Shown one piece after another: positions 22,081-30,931 of a stretch of DNA of 64,000 nucleotides. The DNA comes from Chryseobacterium tructae. GTDB taxonomy: Bacteria; Bacteroidota; Bacteroidia; Flavobacteriales; Weeksellaceae. The position numbers and the translations under genes are program-made. The stretch's first letter is position 1. Every line of letters starts with the position of its first letter. The DNA lies in the NCBI RefSeq assembly GCF_030409875.1, contig NZ_JAUFQR010000001.1, positions 372,001-436,000 on the forward strand, given 5' to 3'. The notes below the pieces were generated by a model. The model was not told the origin of the DNA, ran no database searches, and worked only from the letters and a program-made list of their open reading frames with translations.

Positions 22081-22653
22081 TTAGTAAATTCTTTTCCGGA
22101 TTCTGCTCAGTGATTGTGGCGTAATTCCTAAATAAGACGAAATATATTTCTGTGGAATTTTGTTCAGAATCTCGGGTGATTTTTTCAAGAGATTGAGATA
22201 ACGTTCTTCAGGGGTATAAAAAAACAATTCATCTAGCCTTTGCTTCGCATCCAAAAACGCTAAATCAGATATATGTTTTGCTAATCCAAGCCAAAAGATA
22301 TCTTTCTGAATTAATGTCTCAACATCTTTTTTATCAAAATATAAAACTTCTGTTTTTAAAAGAGTTTGTATCACTGCCGAAGACTTTTTTCCAGTGATGT
22401 AGCTTGCATAATCGCCAATAACATCATCATTCACTTGTAAAAGATAGCTGATATCTTCGCCTTTTTCATTGATGTAATAAATCCGGACGGCGCCGTTCAA
22501 AATGAACCCCAAACGGTCAAAACCCCCATTTTTAGGTTCTATCATTTTGCTTTTATCATAATTCACGATGTAACAAATTTCTAAAAATTCCTCCACACGC
22601 TCCACTGAAATTTGAAGTGTTTTTGCTAATTTCTCTTTTATTGCTTGTGTCAT
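22081..22653 (-). CDS. Crp/Fnr-family transcriptional regulator
   Basis: A 190-residue protein with a cyclic-nucleotide-binding-like beta roll in its first 120 residues (RLGFILNGAVRIYYINEKGEDISYLL type) and a C-terminal winged helix ending YISSYLGITPQSLSRIRKR, the recognition helix typical of the short Bacteroidota Crp-like regulators. The ligand-binding arginine/serine pair of true CRP is not evident, so the signal may not be cAMP. It precedes the FAD monooxygenase on the same strand and is a candidate regulator of it. It is transcribed in the same direction as the acc genes but a terminator separates them. Confidence 0.9.
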   Translation of the reverse strand: MTQAIKEKLAKTLQISVERVEEFLEICYIVNYDKSKMIEPKNGGFDRLGFILNGAVRIYYINEKGEDISYLLQVNDDVIGDYASYITGKKSSAVIQTLLKTEVLYFDKKDVETLIQKDIFWLGLAKHISDLAFLDAKQRLDELFFYTPEERYLNLLKKSPEILNKIPQKYISSYLGITPQSLSRIRKRIY

Positions 22654-22749
22654 CGCTTCTATTTTAGTTGATATACGACAAACTTTATCTTTTGTAACTG
22701 CAAAAATAACTTTTCCTGCTGTTATTAAGAGGAGACATAGTATAAAACT

Positions 22750-22779
22750 AAATAAGGCGCCTAAAAAGGCGCCTTATTT
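22750..22779 (-). terminator. Strong terminator after accC
   Basis: A perfect 12-bp stem with GC-rich core, AAATAAGGCGCC / GGCGCCTTATTT, six-base loop, lies 20 bases past the accC stop. It is the strongest hairpin in this part of the window and also shields the Crp gene from read-through. Confidence 0.9.
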
Positions 22780-22799
22780 TTATATGAATGATAATTATT

Positions 22800-24163
22800 T
22801 TAATGATTATCATATTTTCTGTCCATTACAAAATCCTCCATGAATTTTGTAGTATAGTTTCCTGCAAGATAATCTTCATTATCCATCAGTTGTCTGTGGA
22901 AAGGAATGGTTGTTTTTACTCCTTCAATATAGAATTCCTCTAGAGCACGTCTCATTTTTGCAATAGCTTCCTCACGGGTTTGAGCCGTAGTGATGATTTT
23001 CGCAATCATTGAATCGTAGTTAGAAGGGATTGTATATCCGGAATAAACGTGAGTATCTACTCTGATTCCGTGTCCACCAGGGATGTTTAATCCTGTGATT
23101 TTTCCTGGAGATGGTCTGAAGTCTGCGTAAGGATCTTCAGCGTTGATTCTACACTCGATAGAATGTAATTTAGGATAATAGTTCACCCCTGAAATAGGAG
23201 TTCCTGCAGCCAAAAGAATTTGTTCTCTGATCAGGTCATAATCAATTACCTGTTCAGTAATAGGGTGCTCTACCTGGATTCTTGTATTCATTTCCATGAA
23301 ATAGAAATTTCTGTGCTTGTCTACAAGGAATTCGATAGTTCCTACCCCTTCATATCCAATGAATTCAGCAGCTTTACAGCAGCATCACCCATTTTCTCAC
23401 GAAGTTCGTCTGTCATGAATGGAGAAGGTGTTTCTTCAGTTAATTTCTGATTTCTTCTCTGTACAGAACAATCTCTTTCAGAAAGGTGACAAGCTTTACC
23501 AAATTGGTCACCAGCTACCTGAATTTCGATGTGTCTAGGCTCTTCAATCAGTTTTTCCATATACATTCCTCCGTTTCCAAAGGCAGCTACAGCTTCCTGA
23601 ATGGCAGATTCCCAGTGTTCTTTAAGATCTTCAGCTTTCCAAACCGCTCTCATCCCTTTACCACCACCACCTGCAGTTGCTTTGATCATGACAGGGTAAC
23701 CTGTTTCTTCAGCAACTTTTACAGCATGTTCGTATGATTCGATCAATCCGTCAGAACCAGGCACACAAGGTACCCCAGCCGCTTTCATGGTAGCCTTAGC
23801 ATTAGCTTTGTCTCCCATTTTTTCGATCTGCTCAGGAGATGCTCCAATGAACTTGATTCCGTTCTTCTGGCAAATTCTTGAGAAGTTTGCATTTTCAGAT
23901 AAGAATCCGTAACCTGGGTGAATTGCGTCTGCATTTGTAATTTCTGCAGCAGCAATAATGTTAGGGATTTTAAGATATGAGTCTTTGCTCATCGCAGGAC
24001 CGATACAAACCGCTTCATCAGCAAATCTTACGTGAAGACTATCTTTATCGGCAGTAGAGTATACTGCTACGGTTTTGATTCCCATTTCTTTACAAGTACG
24101 TAAAATACGCATTGCAATTTCGCCACGATTGGCTATTAATATTTTTTTGAACATCTTCTTCAA
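22800..24163 (-). CDS. accC: Acetyl-CoA carboxylase, biotin carboxylase subunit (frameshifted in this sequence)
   Basis: ATP-dependent carboxylation of biotin on BCCP. The N-terminus has [20 protein letters not shown], then GYGFLSEN, the ATP-grasp loop [12 protein letters not shown], and [14 protein letters not shown]. The second part has [12 protein letters not shown] and ECRINAEDP. The frame breaks at the T3 run 23373-23375: adding one A on the coding strand turns [15 protein letters not shown] into [18 protein letters not shown], which joins the halves into a normal 454-residue BC. As the enzyme is essential, a base-calling error is likely. It follows accB by about 90 bases that hold a short direct repeat. 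Confidence 0.94.
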
Positions 24164-24165
24164 TT

Positions 24166-24250
24166 TGAAAATTAGATAATTTGAAAATTAGATAATGTTA
24201 TTTTAATGTAGAATTTAATCTAACACCTAATGTCTAACATCTAACTTCTA
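24166..24250. repeat. Short AT-rich direct repeats between accB and accC
   Basis: The spacer contains TTTGAAAATTAGATAA twice in tandem, then several copies of a TCTAACA-like word. A similar word occurs before leuS near 52980. These may be spacer repeats; I see no coding or RNA-fold role. Confidence 0.5.
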
Positions 24251-24252
24251 AA

Positions 24253-24735
24253 TTAAGATGGATCTACTAAGAATAATGGTTGGTCGTATTCTACAGGAGT
24301 AGCATCGTCAACTAAGATTTTAACGATTTTCCCGCTGATTTCAGATTCAATCTGGTTGAATAACTTCATTGCTTCAATTACGCAAACTACTTTACCCACA
24401 GAAACTTCATCACCTACATTTGCGAATACGTCTTTATCTGGAGATGGTTTTCTGTAGAATGTTCCAATCATTGGAGATTTAATCGTTACATATTTGCTAT
24501 CATCAGATGCAGCCTCAGCTTTTTCTGCAGGTGCAGCAGCAGGAGTTGCAACAGGTGCCGGAGCAGCTACTGCTTGTGGAGCAGTGTGGTATACTGCAGG
24601 TTGTGCGTAAACAGCTTCGCTTCCAGCTAATGGAGTTTTAATAGTGATTTCGAAATCCTTAGTCTTGTATTTTACTTCTGAAACTTCAGCTTTAGATACA
24701 AATTTAATAAGATTCTGTATGTCTTTAATGTCCAT
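24253..24735 (-). CDS. accB: Biotin carboxyl carrier protein of acetyl-CoA carboxylase
   Basis: A 160-residue BCCP: an N-terminal region (MDIKDIQNLIKFVSKAEV), an Ala/Pro/Val-rich flexible linker at about residues 60-85, and the C-terminal biotinyl domain with VIEAMKLFNQIESE, in which the lysine is biotinylated. LFNQ replaces the commoner MMNQ, a variant seen in many Bacteroidota. It carries biotin between AccC and AccA/D. The start at 24735 rather than 24771 is supported by a TATCTTTG box at 24760-24767, which would lie downstream of the longer start. It has its own promoter after an rpmF terminator, and accC follows. Confidence 0.95.
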   Translation of the reverse strand: MDIKDIQNLIKFVSKAEVSEVKYKTKDFEITIKTPLAGSEAVYAQPAVYHTAPQAVAAPAPVATPAAAPAEKAEAASDDSKYVTIKSPMIGTFYRKPSPDKDVFANVGDEVSVGKVVCVIEAMKLFNQIESEISGKIVKILVDDATPVEYDQPLFLVDPS

Positions 24736-24759
24736 AAATTTGATATTTGATTTTGGGGT

Positions 24760-24767
24760 CAAAGATA
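24760..24767 (-). promoter_or_regulatory. -7 element of the accB-accC promoter
   Basis: The minus strand reads TATCTTTG, a consensus -7 box, 25 bases before the accB start. A TTG at 24786-24788 lies 18 bases upstream and may serve as the weak -33 element. Confidence 0.6.
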
Positions 24768-24790
24768 CCAAAAAAACGCAAAAAACAACA

Positions 24791-24827
24791 AAAAACCGCC
24801 AAATTTTATCAAAATTGGGCGGTTTTT
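24791..24827 (-). terminator. Terminator between rpmF and accB
   Basis: An inverted repeat AAAAACCGCC / GGCGGTTTTT with an additional AATTTT/AAAATT inner pairing lies 37 bases past rpmF. It separates yceD-rpmF from accB-accC, which then restart from their own promoter. Confidence 0.8.
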
Positions 24828-24863
24828 GTATTAAAATGAGGCTTTTTCAGCGAAAAGCGACTC

Positions 24864-25067
24864 TTAGTTTTCTTCAGTAGTAGCTACTTCTTTTTCCAAT
24901 ACTACTTTACCTCTGTAGTAAAGTTTTCCTTCATGCCAGTGAGCTCTGTGGTATAGGTGAAGCTCTCCTGTTGTTGCATCTTTAGCTAATTGAGGAACTA
25001 CAGCTTTGTAGTGAGTTCTTCTCTTATCTCTTCTTGTGGACGACTGTCTTCTCTTTGGATGTGCCAT
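24864..25067 (-). CDS. rpmF: 50S ribosomal protein L32
   Basis: A 67-residue basic protein beginning [19 protein letters not shown], the standard L32 start, with a central HLYHRAHW segment. It lacks the zinc-binding cysteines of the C+ form. It belongs to the large ribosomal subunit. It lies 67 bases after yceD in the classic yceD-rpmF pair, in which YceD is thought to act in 23S rRNA or L32 maturation. A terminator follows before accB. Confidence 0.97.
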   Translation of the reverse strand: MAHPKRRQSSTRRDKRRTHYKAVVPQLAKDATTGELHLYHRAHWHEGKLYYRGKVVLEKEVATTEEN

Positions 25068-25134
25068 TTTCTAATAACTTTTTTAATTGATGAGCGATGA
25101 GATTCATCATCTCATCATATTTAAATTATTCTAT

Positions 25135-25665
25135 TTAATTATTGTCTCTTAATTTTCTTAAAGCATCCCATCTCGGGTCACTTTCATGTTCTTCCTCTTC
25201 AGTTTCTTCAATATCTTTCGGACTGAACTGGTCAAGAATTTTGATGTCTTCATCACTTACATTCGGTGAAATCTTTTTCATCGGGATAGAAAGCATAACG
25301 TTTTCGTAGATCAAATGAGCTACGTTGAAAGCATGCTCTGCGGTAGGAATTGTAATGACATCTTCATTGCTGTCATCATATTCTTCCCCGAAATTCACCA
25401 GAATTTTGATTTCATTCTCAATAGGATAGTCAAAATCTTCATTTGTGATATCACAAACCAACTCAACTAAACCATTTATTTTAATCTCAAACTCCAGAAA
25501 TGTAGTGTGTTTGTCTAAAAAGACATGTACTCCTATTCTTGGATTTGTAAATTCCTGCTCAGTGTCAAATAATTGAAAGAACGTTTTATCTATCTCAAAC
25601 TTGAACTCGTGTTTTCCGTTTTTAAGTCCGGAAAAGCTTACGTCATAGTTTCTTAACTTGTCCAT
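25135..25665 (-). CDS. YceD/DUF177 family protein
   Basis: A 176-residue acidic protein: MDKLRNYDVSFSGLKNGKHEF at the start, LVCDITNEDFDYPIENEIKI in the middle (the family's C-x-x-x beta strand segment), and a Glu/Asp-rich tail ending DPRWDALRKLRDN, the signature C-terminus of DUF177 (D-P-R-x-x-x-L). Known members are linked to large-subunit ribosome assembly in bacteria and plastids. A perfect promoter at 25678-25708 shows that the start is 25665 and not the earlier TTG at 25680, which would lie in or upstream of the transcript start. It is followed by rpmF. Confidence 0.92.
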   Translation of the reverse strand: MDKLRNYDVSFSGLKNGKHEFKFEIDKTFFQLFDTEQEFTNPRIGVHVFLDKHTTFLEFEIKINGLVELVCDITNEDFDYPIENEIKILVNFGEEYDDSNEDVITIPTAEHAFNVAHLIYENVMLSIPMKKISPNVSDEDIKILDQFSPKDIEETEEEEHESDPRWDALRKLRDNN

Positions 25666-25677
25666 AAAATGAGTGTG

Positions 25678-25708
25678 CAAAAATATGCATTTTTTTTATA
25701 ATAACAAA
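25678..25708 (-). promoter_or_regulatory. Consensus promoter of yceD-rpmF
   Basis: On the minus strand TTTG at 25705-25708 is followed after exactly 19 bases by TATTTTTG at 25678-25685. This is a full match to the Bacteroidota sigma-ABfr promoter TTTG-N19-TAnnTTTG, and it gives a leader of only a few bases before the yceD start. Confidence 0.8.
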
Positions 25709-25749
25709 TAAAATCTAAAACAAATTAATTTAAAATCTGTTTTAACGGA

Positions 25750-26840
25750 TTATGCTTCAGTTTCCTCAGGTAAATCTTCGTCAATTCCAGTGTCTACAAC
25801 CATTTTTCTCGGCTGGAGACGGTTGTTCATCAGTTCGTTGTATTCACTTCTGTTATTGAAAACCTTAATTGCTGTGAAAATAGATTCCATAAAGCTCTGT
25901 TCATCGGCAATATTTTTCCCCGCAATATCATAGGCAACTCCATGATCCGGAGAAGTTCTGATAAATGGAAGTCCTGCCGTGTAGTTTACTCCTTCTTCAT
26001 AAGCCAGTGTTTTGAACGGAGCCAATCCTTGATCATGATACATGGCTAGCACGGCATCAAAGTTTTTGTACTTGTTCGGTTGGAAGAAACTATCTGCCGG
26101 GAATGGTCCAAATGCTAGAATCCCATTATCTGAAAGTTCTTGAATGGCAGGGCTGATGATTTCAATTTCTTCATTTCCGATTACTCCTCCGTCTCCGGCA
26201 TGTGGATTCAATCCTAATACTGCAATTCTGGGCTTTGAATACAAAAGTCTTCAATAAGTGTTTGATTCAATACCCTGATTTGTTTTTTGATCTTTTCCTT
26301 GGAAATGTTCTCCGCTACTTTAGCAATAGGAATGTGGTGAGTAGAAACGGCTACTTTAAGGTCTTCAGTTACCAGGAACATCAATCCTTTTTTACTGAAT
26401 TTTTCTTCAAAATATCCAGTGTGTCCTGCATGTTTAAAGCCCATTTTTACCATTTCATCTTTGTTGATAGGAGCTGTTACTAAAACATCAATATCTCCTC
26501 TCATTAAAGCTTCAGTGGCTGCTTCCAGAGAATCAATAGCCATTTTAGTAGATTCCTCAGTAGGAACACCTAGCTCAACATTCACATTTTCCTTGGTCAG
26601 ATTCACCATATTCAACTTGCCGGCTTGTGCCTGAGAAGCTTCATTAACGTAGTTGAAATTCAGATTCAGCTTGAAAATGTTTTTCTGATAAGTGAATAAT
26701 TTTCCCGAACCAAAAATTACAGGTGTGAAAAAATCTGTAATGGTTTTGTCTTTCAGAGACTTCATAATGATCTCCGGACCGATGCCGTTGAAATCACCGA
26801 TTGAAATTCCTACTCGTACTATATGGTTTTTTGGGCTCAT
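25750..26840 (-). CDS. pdxA: 4-hydroxythreonine-4-phosphate dehydrogenase (frameshifted in this sequence)
   Basis: NAD-dependent enzyme of pyridoxal phosphate synthesis. It shows [39 protein letters not shown], the metal-ligand histidine segment [10 protein letters not shown], then after the break [17 protein letters not shown] and [12 protein letters not shown], and [13 protein letters not shown]. The frame breaks at the T3 run 26234-26236: one extra A on the coding strand converts [13 protein letters not shown] into [17 protein letters not shown] and gives 363 residues, a normal length. It is the first gene of the minus-strand run toward accC and is divergent from ribE. A TAAATTTG box lies at 26869-26876. 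Confidence 0.94.
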
Positions 26841-26846
26841 TTTGAT

Positions 26847-26876
26847 TATCTTTGAAGATTATAATTTACAAATTTA
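26847..26876. promoter_or_regulatory. Divergent -7 boxes between pdxA and ribE
   Basis: The 48-base gap holds TATCTTTG on the plus strand (26847-26854, facing ribE) and TAAATTTG on the minus strand (26869-26876, facing pdxA). The two -7 boxes interleave, so expression of the two vitamin genes may compete. The ribE leader is too short for an FMN riboswitch. Confidence 0.55.
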
Positions 26877-26888
26877 GCAAAAAATAAT

Positions 26889-27473
26889 ATGTTCACAGGA
26901 ATTATTGAAGCAGTTGGTGTTATTGAAAGGATTGAAGAGAAAGGAAGCAACATAGATTTCACCCTGACATGCCCTTTTACAAACGAACTTAAAATTGATC
27001 AAAGTCTTGCACACAACGGATGTTGTTTGACCGTGGTTGAGATTAAAGACAATCAATATGTAGTAACAGCAATCAACGAGACACTGGAAAAAACCAACCT
27101 TGGAAAATGGGAAGTGGGAAGTGTTGTGAATCTTGAACGTTGTATGAAAATGGACGGAAGGCTGGATGGTCACATTGTTCAGGGACATGTTGATAAAACA
27201 GGAGAGGTAGTAGGAATCGAAAATAAAGACGGAAGCTATTTTATTACAATGAAATATGAAGCCGACGGGAATTTTGTAACTGTACCTCAGGGCTCTATTA
27301 CTGTAAACGGGATCAGTTTAACCGTAGCAAAAAGCGAGGATGCTCAATTCTCGGTAGCTATTATTCCTTACACTTGGGAATTTACCAATATGAACCACTT
27401 AAAAATTGGGGATAAAGTAAATCTGGAATTTGACATCATTGGTAAGTATATTGCTAGGTTAATTAAAAAGTAG
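26889..27473 (+). CDS. ribE: Riboflavin synthase, alpha chain
   Basis: A 194-residue trimeric enzyme that dismutates two 6,7-dimethyl-8-ribityllumazines to riboflavin. It starts MFTGIIEAVGVIERIEEKG, the family signature, and shows the duplicated lumazine-binding barrel: first half with SLAHNGCCLTVVEI, second half with GSITVNGISLTVAK, and GRLDGHIVQGHVDKTG between them. Length and motifs are complete. It is divergent from pdxA and one base from the histidine kinase start, so the two may be co-transcribed. Confidence 0.96.
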   Translation: MFTGIIEAVGVIERIEEKGSNIDFTLTCPFTNELKIDQSLAHNGCCLTVVEIKDNQYVVTAINETLEKTNLGKWEVGSVVNLERCMKMDGRLDGHIVQGHVDKTGEVVGIENKDGSYFITMKYEADGNFVTVPQGSITVNGISLTVAKSEDAQFSVAIIPYTWEFTNMNHLKIGDKVNLEFDIIGKYIARLIKK

Positions 27474-27474
27474 G

Positions 27475-28928
27475 ATGTCGTTAAATAAATATAAAGGATA
27501 TAGTTTAAGGAACCGTGTGTTTTTCGGTTTCTTATTGGTATGCTTTTTAAGTGTTGTAGCAACATCACTGGTTCCTTATTTTGTGTTGAGGAATAATTCC
27601 CTGCAGCAGAGTAATATCGATATGCAGGAGAAAACCAATGCTGTAATGAGGTATCTGGATTATGCTGTAAGCCGTACATTGGTAGAAACGAAAGATCTAC
27701 CGAAGGTTTTAGGTAATAAGATCTTTGAGATTGCAGATATTAACCAGCATGATATTGTTATTTATGATCTAAGAGGAACTATGTGCTTTCCAATAAAGAT
27801 GAAAGTCTGATTGATCAGAAAACGCTTTCGATGGAAATTATCAACAAGATTCTGTCTACAGATGCCAGGGTTGATATGACCAGATATGATGCAGCCAAAG
27901 ATGCTAAGCTTACCTCTTCATATCTTTTGTTGAAAAATAATGAATTGGAACCTATAGGTATCGTTTATATTCCTTTATACCATAATGAATCTGCTTACCT
28001 GGAGGTACTGCATCAGTATATAAAATATATTCTTTTAGTTGATATATTTCTTATTCTGTTTAGTATCTGGATTAGCTGGGTAACATCCAATAGCCTGGCA
28101 AAAACCATTACGAAATTCTCTGATATGATTACGCGTATTACATTATTTGAAAATGAAATGCGTCCTATCAGATATTATAAAAATGATGAATTGAATGCTT
28201 TAGCAAGAGCTTACAACAGAATGATTCTGCAAATTCAGGATCAAAAAGAAAGGCTAAGGTTTAAAGCATCAGAGGAAGCATGGAGGGAAATGGCAAAACA
28301 GGTTGCCCATGAGGTGAAAAATCCATTGACCCCAATGAAGCTGACTATTCAGAATTTTGAAAGAAAATTTGATCCGGATGATCCGAATATCAAAGAAAGA
28401 GTAAAGCAGATGAGCAAAACAATGGTGGATCAGATTGATCTGATTGCTACTGTGGCTTCTGCATTCTCAGAATTTGCCAAGCTTCCTGAAAAGAATAATA
28501 AAGTCATCAATCTGAATACGGAAGTGGAAGATATTCTCCGTGTATTTAATGATGATAGTATTTTCATGCATGCTAACAAGAGTAATATTATGATCAATAT
28601 GGATAGAATTTATCTTTCCAGAATCATTACAAATCTTGTGACCAATGCTAAGCAGGCAGAAAGTGATGAAAGAAAATTGATTATCAATGTAGATGTAGAA
28701 CAACATCAACGAAGGGTAATTGTTTCTGTTCAGGATAATGGGGTCGGAATTCCTGAAAATATGTATGAAAGGATTTTTGAACCTAACTTTACTTCCAAAA
28801 CCAGTGGAATGGGACTTGGATTATCTATGGTGAGAAAAATGATCGAAGATTATAAAGGAGAGATCTCAGTGAAATCAGAAGTAGGGAAGGGATCTACATT
28901 CATTATTACATTACCTACCAACTTATAG
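27475..28928 (+). CDS. NtrY-like sensor histidine kinase (frameshifted in this sequence)
   Basis: Membrane histidine kinase of about 484 residues after repair. It has a transmembrane helix at residues 17-37, a periplasmic sensor region, and a second helix (ILLVDIFLILFSIWISWV) leading into a HAMP-like linker. The H box is QVAHEVKNPLTPMKLT with the phosphorylated His at about residue 279. The ATP domain has DNGVGIPE and GMGLGLSMVRKM. The NPLTP box is typical of NtrY-type kinases. The frame breaks near 27777-27786: the first frame ends at 27810 and the second carries LSNKDESLIDQKTL; one base restores it. No response regulator is adjacent, so the partner is unknown. Its stop overlaps the next gene by one base. 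Confidence 0.9.
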
Positions 28929-29632
28929 TGAAATCTTTTAAGTTTAAACAATTTGAGATCCAACAATCCAAAGATGTCTTCCGTGTAGGGACAGATGGCG
29001 TTTTGCTTGGAGTCTTAGCGAGTGTTGAATCAGCTTTCCATGTTTTGGAAGTTGGTACAGGAACAGGATTAATTTCATTAATGCTGGCTCAGAGGAATTT
29101 GCGGGCAGGTTTCTTGGGATTGGATATTAATGAAGATGCTGCTATGTTGACCAAACTTAATTTTGAAAATGCTCCTTTTCATGCAAGGCTCAAAAATATC
29201 CGTCAGGATTTTAAAGTTTTTGAAACAAAAGAAAAATTTGATCTGATTGTTTCAAATCCCCCTTACTTTGAAGAATCCGGATCGGATAAAGATAAAATTG
29301 CACGTCAAATGGTAGAGCTGAATTTCAGACAGCTTATTGCTCAATCTGTGAAGTTTTTATCTGGAAATGGTCGTCTTTCAGTGATTATTCCAGCGGAAGC
29401 AGGAGAACCTTTTATTTTAATGGCTAAGGAAAATAATCTTTTTCTGGTCAGGAAAATTAATGTCAAAGGCATTGAAAATTCTCCAACAAAAAGATTGGTC
29501 TTAGAGTTTTCTCCAACAAAAATAGACTTTCTGGAATCTGAGTTTATTATAGAAAAAAGTCCGAGAAAATACTCGGACCAATATCTTGAACTCACTAAAG
29601 AGTTTCATGTTTTTAAAGAGGGTGGGAATTAG
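28928..29632 (+). CDS. trmN6: tRNA1(Val) (adenine(37)-N6)-methyltransferase
   Basis: A 234-residue class I SAM methyltransferase of the YfiC/TrmN6 type. It starts with FKFKQFEIQQSKDVFRVGTDGVLLG, the family N-terminus. The SAM motif is LEVGTGTGLISLMLAQR, and the catalytic motif is IVSNPPYFEESG (NPPY, used by N6-adenine methyltransferases). It modifies A37 of tRNA-Val. It uses a GTG start that overlaps the kinase stop by one base, giving translational coupling. Its C-terminus is complete at normal length. The name follows the E. coli homologue by motif likeness. Confidence 0.88.
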   Translation: MKSFKFKQFEIQQSKDVFRVGTDGVLLGVLASVESAFHVLEVGTGTGLISLMLAQRNLRAGFLGLDINEDAAMLTKLNFENAPFHARLKNIRQDFKVFETKEKFDLIVSNPPYFEESGSDKDKIARQMVELNFRQLIAQSVKFLSGNGRLSVIIPAEAGEPFILMAKENNLFLVRKINVKGIENSPTKRLVLEFSPTKIDFLESEFIIEKSPRKYSDQYLELTKEFHVFKEGGN

Positions 29633-29672
29633 AAGAGAAAAGTTATTCTGTATTTTCTAACCCTTTTTATTC

Positions 29673-30383
29673 TTATTCAAATAGTTCTGCCGTATCTAAT
29701 ACTGATACTTTTCCATCTTCGCATCTGATAGCTTCACCAGGGAAGTTTTGAATCATATGGTAATCGTGTGTGGCCATTACTACAGCAGCACCGTTTTCAA
29801 GGGCAACTTGCTTTAATAAGGTCATGATTTCGTTGGAAGTTTCAGGGTCAAGATTTCCTGTTGGTTCATCCGCTAAGATAAGATCCGGGTGGTTAAGCAA
29901 GGCTCTGGCGATCGCGATACGTTGTTGTTCACCTCCAGAAAGCTCATGTGGCATTTTGTGCTTTTTGCTCTTCATGTTCACACTGCCTAATACTTCATTG
30001 ATTCGGTCTTCTATTTTTGTTTTATCATTCCATCCTGTGGCTTCCAAAACGAATTTAAGGTTCTTTTCAACAGTTCTGTCGGAAAGTAACTGGAAATCCT
30101 GAAATACAATTCCTAATTTTCTTCTTAGATTAGGAATGTCAGATGGTTTTAGTTTAGCAATATCAAATCCTACCACAGATCCGTGTCCTGAAGCTAATGG
30201 AATGTGTCCATAAAGTGTTTTCAGAAGGGAGCTTTTTCCGGAACCTGTTTTTCCAATAAGGTAGCAGAATCTACCTTTTTTAATGTTAAGATTTACATCA
30301 GAAAGAACAGTGAAGTTTTTTTGAGCAATTTTAGCGTGCTGTAAACTTATAATATTGTCTCCGGAGATATTTGTATGTGGCAT
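29673..30383 (-). CDS. FtsE-like ABC transporter ATPase
   Basis: A 236-residue ATP-binding protein with Walker A ([12 protein letters not shown]), Q loop ([14 protein letters not shown]), signature [15 protein letters not shown], Walker B ([12 protein letters not shown]) and H-loop ATHD. The FQDFQLL-DRTVxxN segment is characteristic of FtsE, the ATPase partner of FtsX that activates cell-wall hydrolases at the division site. ftsX is not adjacent, which is common in this phylum, so the name FtsE rests on sequence likeness only. It is convergent with the tRNA methyltransferase. Confidence 0.85.
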   Translation of the reverse strand: MPHTNISGDNIISLQHAKIAQKNFTVLSDVNLNIKKGRFCYLIGKTGSGKSSLLKTLYGHIPLASGHGSVVGFDIAKLKPSDIPNLRRKLGIVFQDFQLLSDRTVEKNLKFVLEATGWNDKTKIEDRINEVLGSVNMKSKKHKMPHELSGGEQQRIAIARALLNHPDLILADEPTGNLDPETSNEIMTLLKQVALENGAAVVMATHDYHMIQNFPGEAIRCEDGKVSVLDTAELFE

Positions 30384-30537
30384 AATTTAATTTTAAAGGC
30401 TATTTCTAACAAAAAATTTTCAATCTTTAAAAATAGAAAAAAGATGTCTATTGGGCTCTAATTTTAATAAATTTTAACAACAAAAAATGCCTGAAAAGAA
30501 ACTCTTCAAGCATGTTTTGTATATGATAATAAAAAGA

Positions 30538-30696
30538 TTATCTCTTAGCGCGTGCAGCACTTACAGTTAAACTCTTTCTGCCTTTAGCTCTTCTAGCAGC
30601 CAAAACTCTTCTTCCATTTGGCGTAGACATTCTTTCTCTGAAACCGTGTTTGTTTCTCTTTTTTCTTTCTGATGGCTGGAATGTTCTTTTACTCAT
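30538..30696 (-). CDS. rpmH: 50S ribosomal protein L34
   Basis: A 52-residue, very basic protein: [19 protein letters not shown], then [21 protein letters not shown], the universal L34 pattern. It sits far from dnaA or rnpA, which are its usual neighbours in many phyla. A textbook promoter lies 45-75 bases upstream (30741-30771). It is part of the large ribosomal subunit. Confidence 0.97.
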   Translation of the reverse strand: MSKRTFQPSERKKRNKHGFRERMSTPNGRRVLAARRAKGRKSLTVSAARAKR

Positions 30697-30740
30697 TACT
30701 ATATGTTTAAATCGTAATTAATCTATTAATTTTCAGGTTG

Positions 30741-30771
30741 CAAAGATATATAAATTTTTATAAGTTACAAA
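30741..30771 (-). promoter_or_regulatory. Consensus promoter of rpmH
   Basis: On the minus strand TTTG (30768-30771), exactly 19 bases, then TATCTTTG (30741-30748): a full match to TTTG-N19-TAnnTTTG, leaving a leader of about 35-40 bases. Confidence 0.85.
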
Positions 30772-30891
30772 CTTTAATTATCTTTTTTTAAAATTATCTA
30801 TAGTGTTTTTTACTCCAAGATTTACAAACCCTTATAGAAACCTGAATTTCTCCGTGCAAAAATAATATTTAAATGATTTATATAAAAGCTC

Positions 30892-30899
30892 TATCTTTG
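30892..30899 (+). promoter_or_regulatory. -7 element before the DHH phosphoesterase gene
   Basis: TATCTTTG, 33 bases before the start codon of the nanoRNase gene; no clear TTTG at the ideal distance. Confidence 0.5.
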
Positions 30900-30931
30900 A
30901 AAACTTAAATTTTAACGAAAATAAACACAAG

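Noticed and set aside
26847..26888. An FMN riboswitch upstream of ribE
   Set aside because: The predicted leader is under 40 bases, far too short for the aptamer.
30487..30518. A hairpin between the ftsE-like gene and rpmH
   Set aside because: The stem (ATGCCTGAA / TTCAAGCAT) has a mismatch and a long loop, so I did not list it as a terminator.
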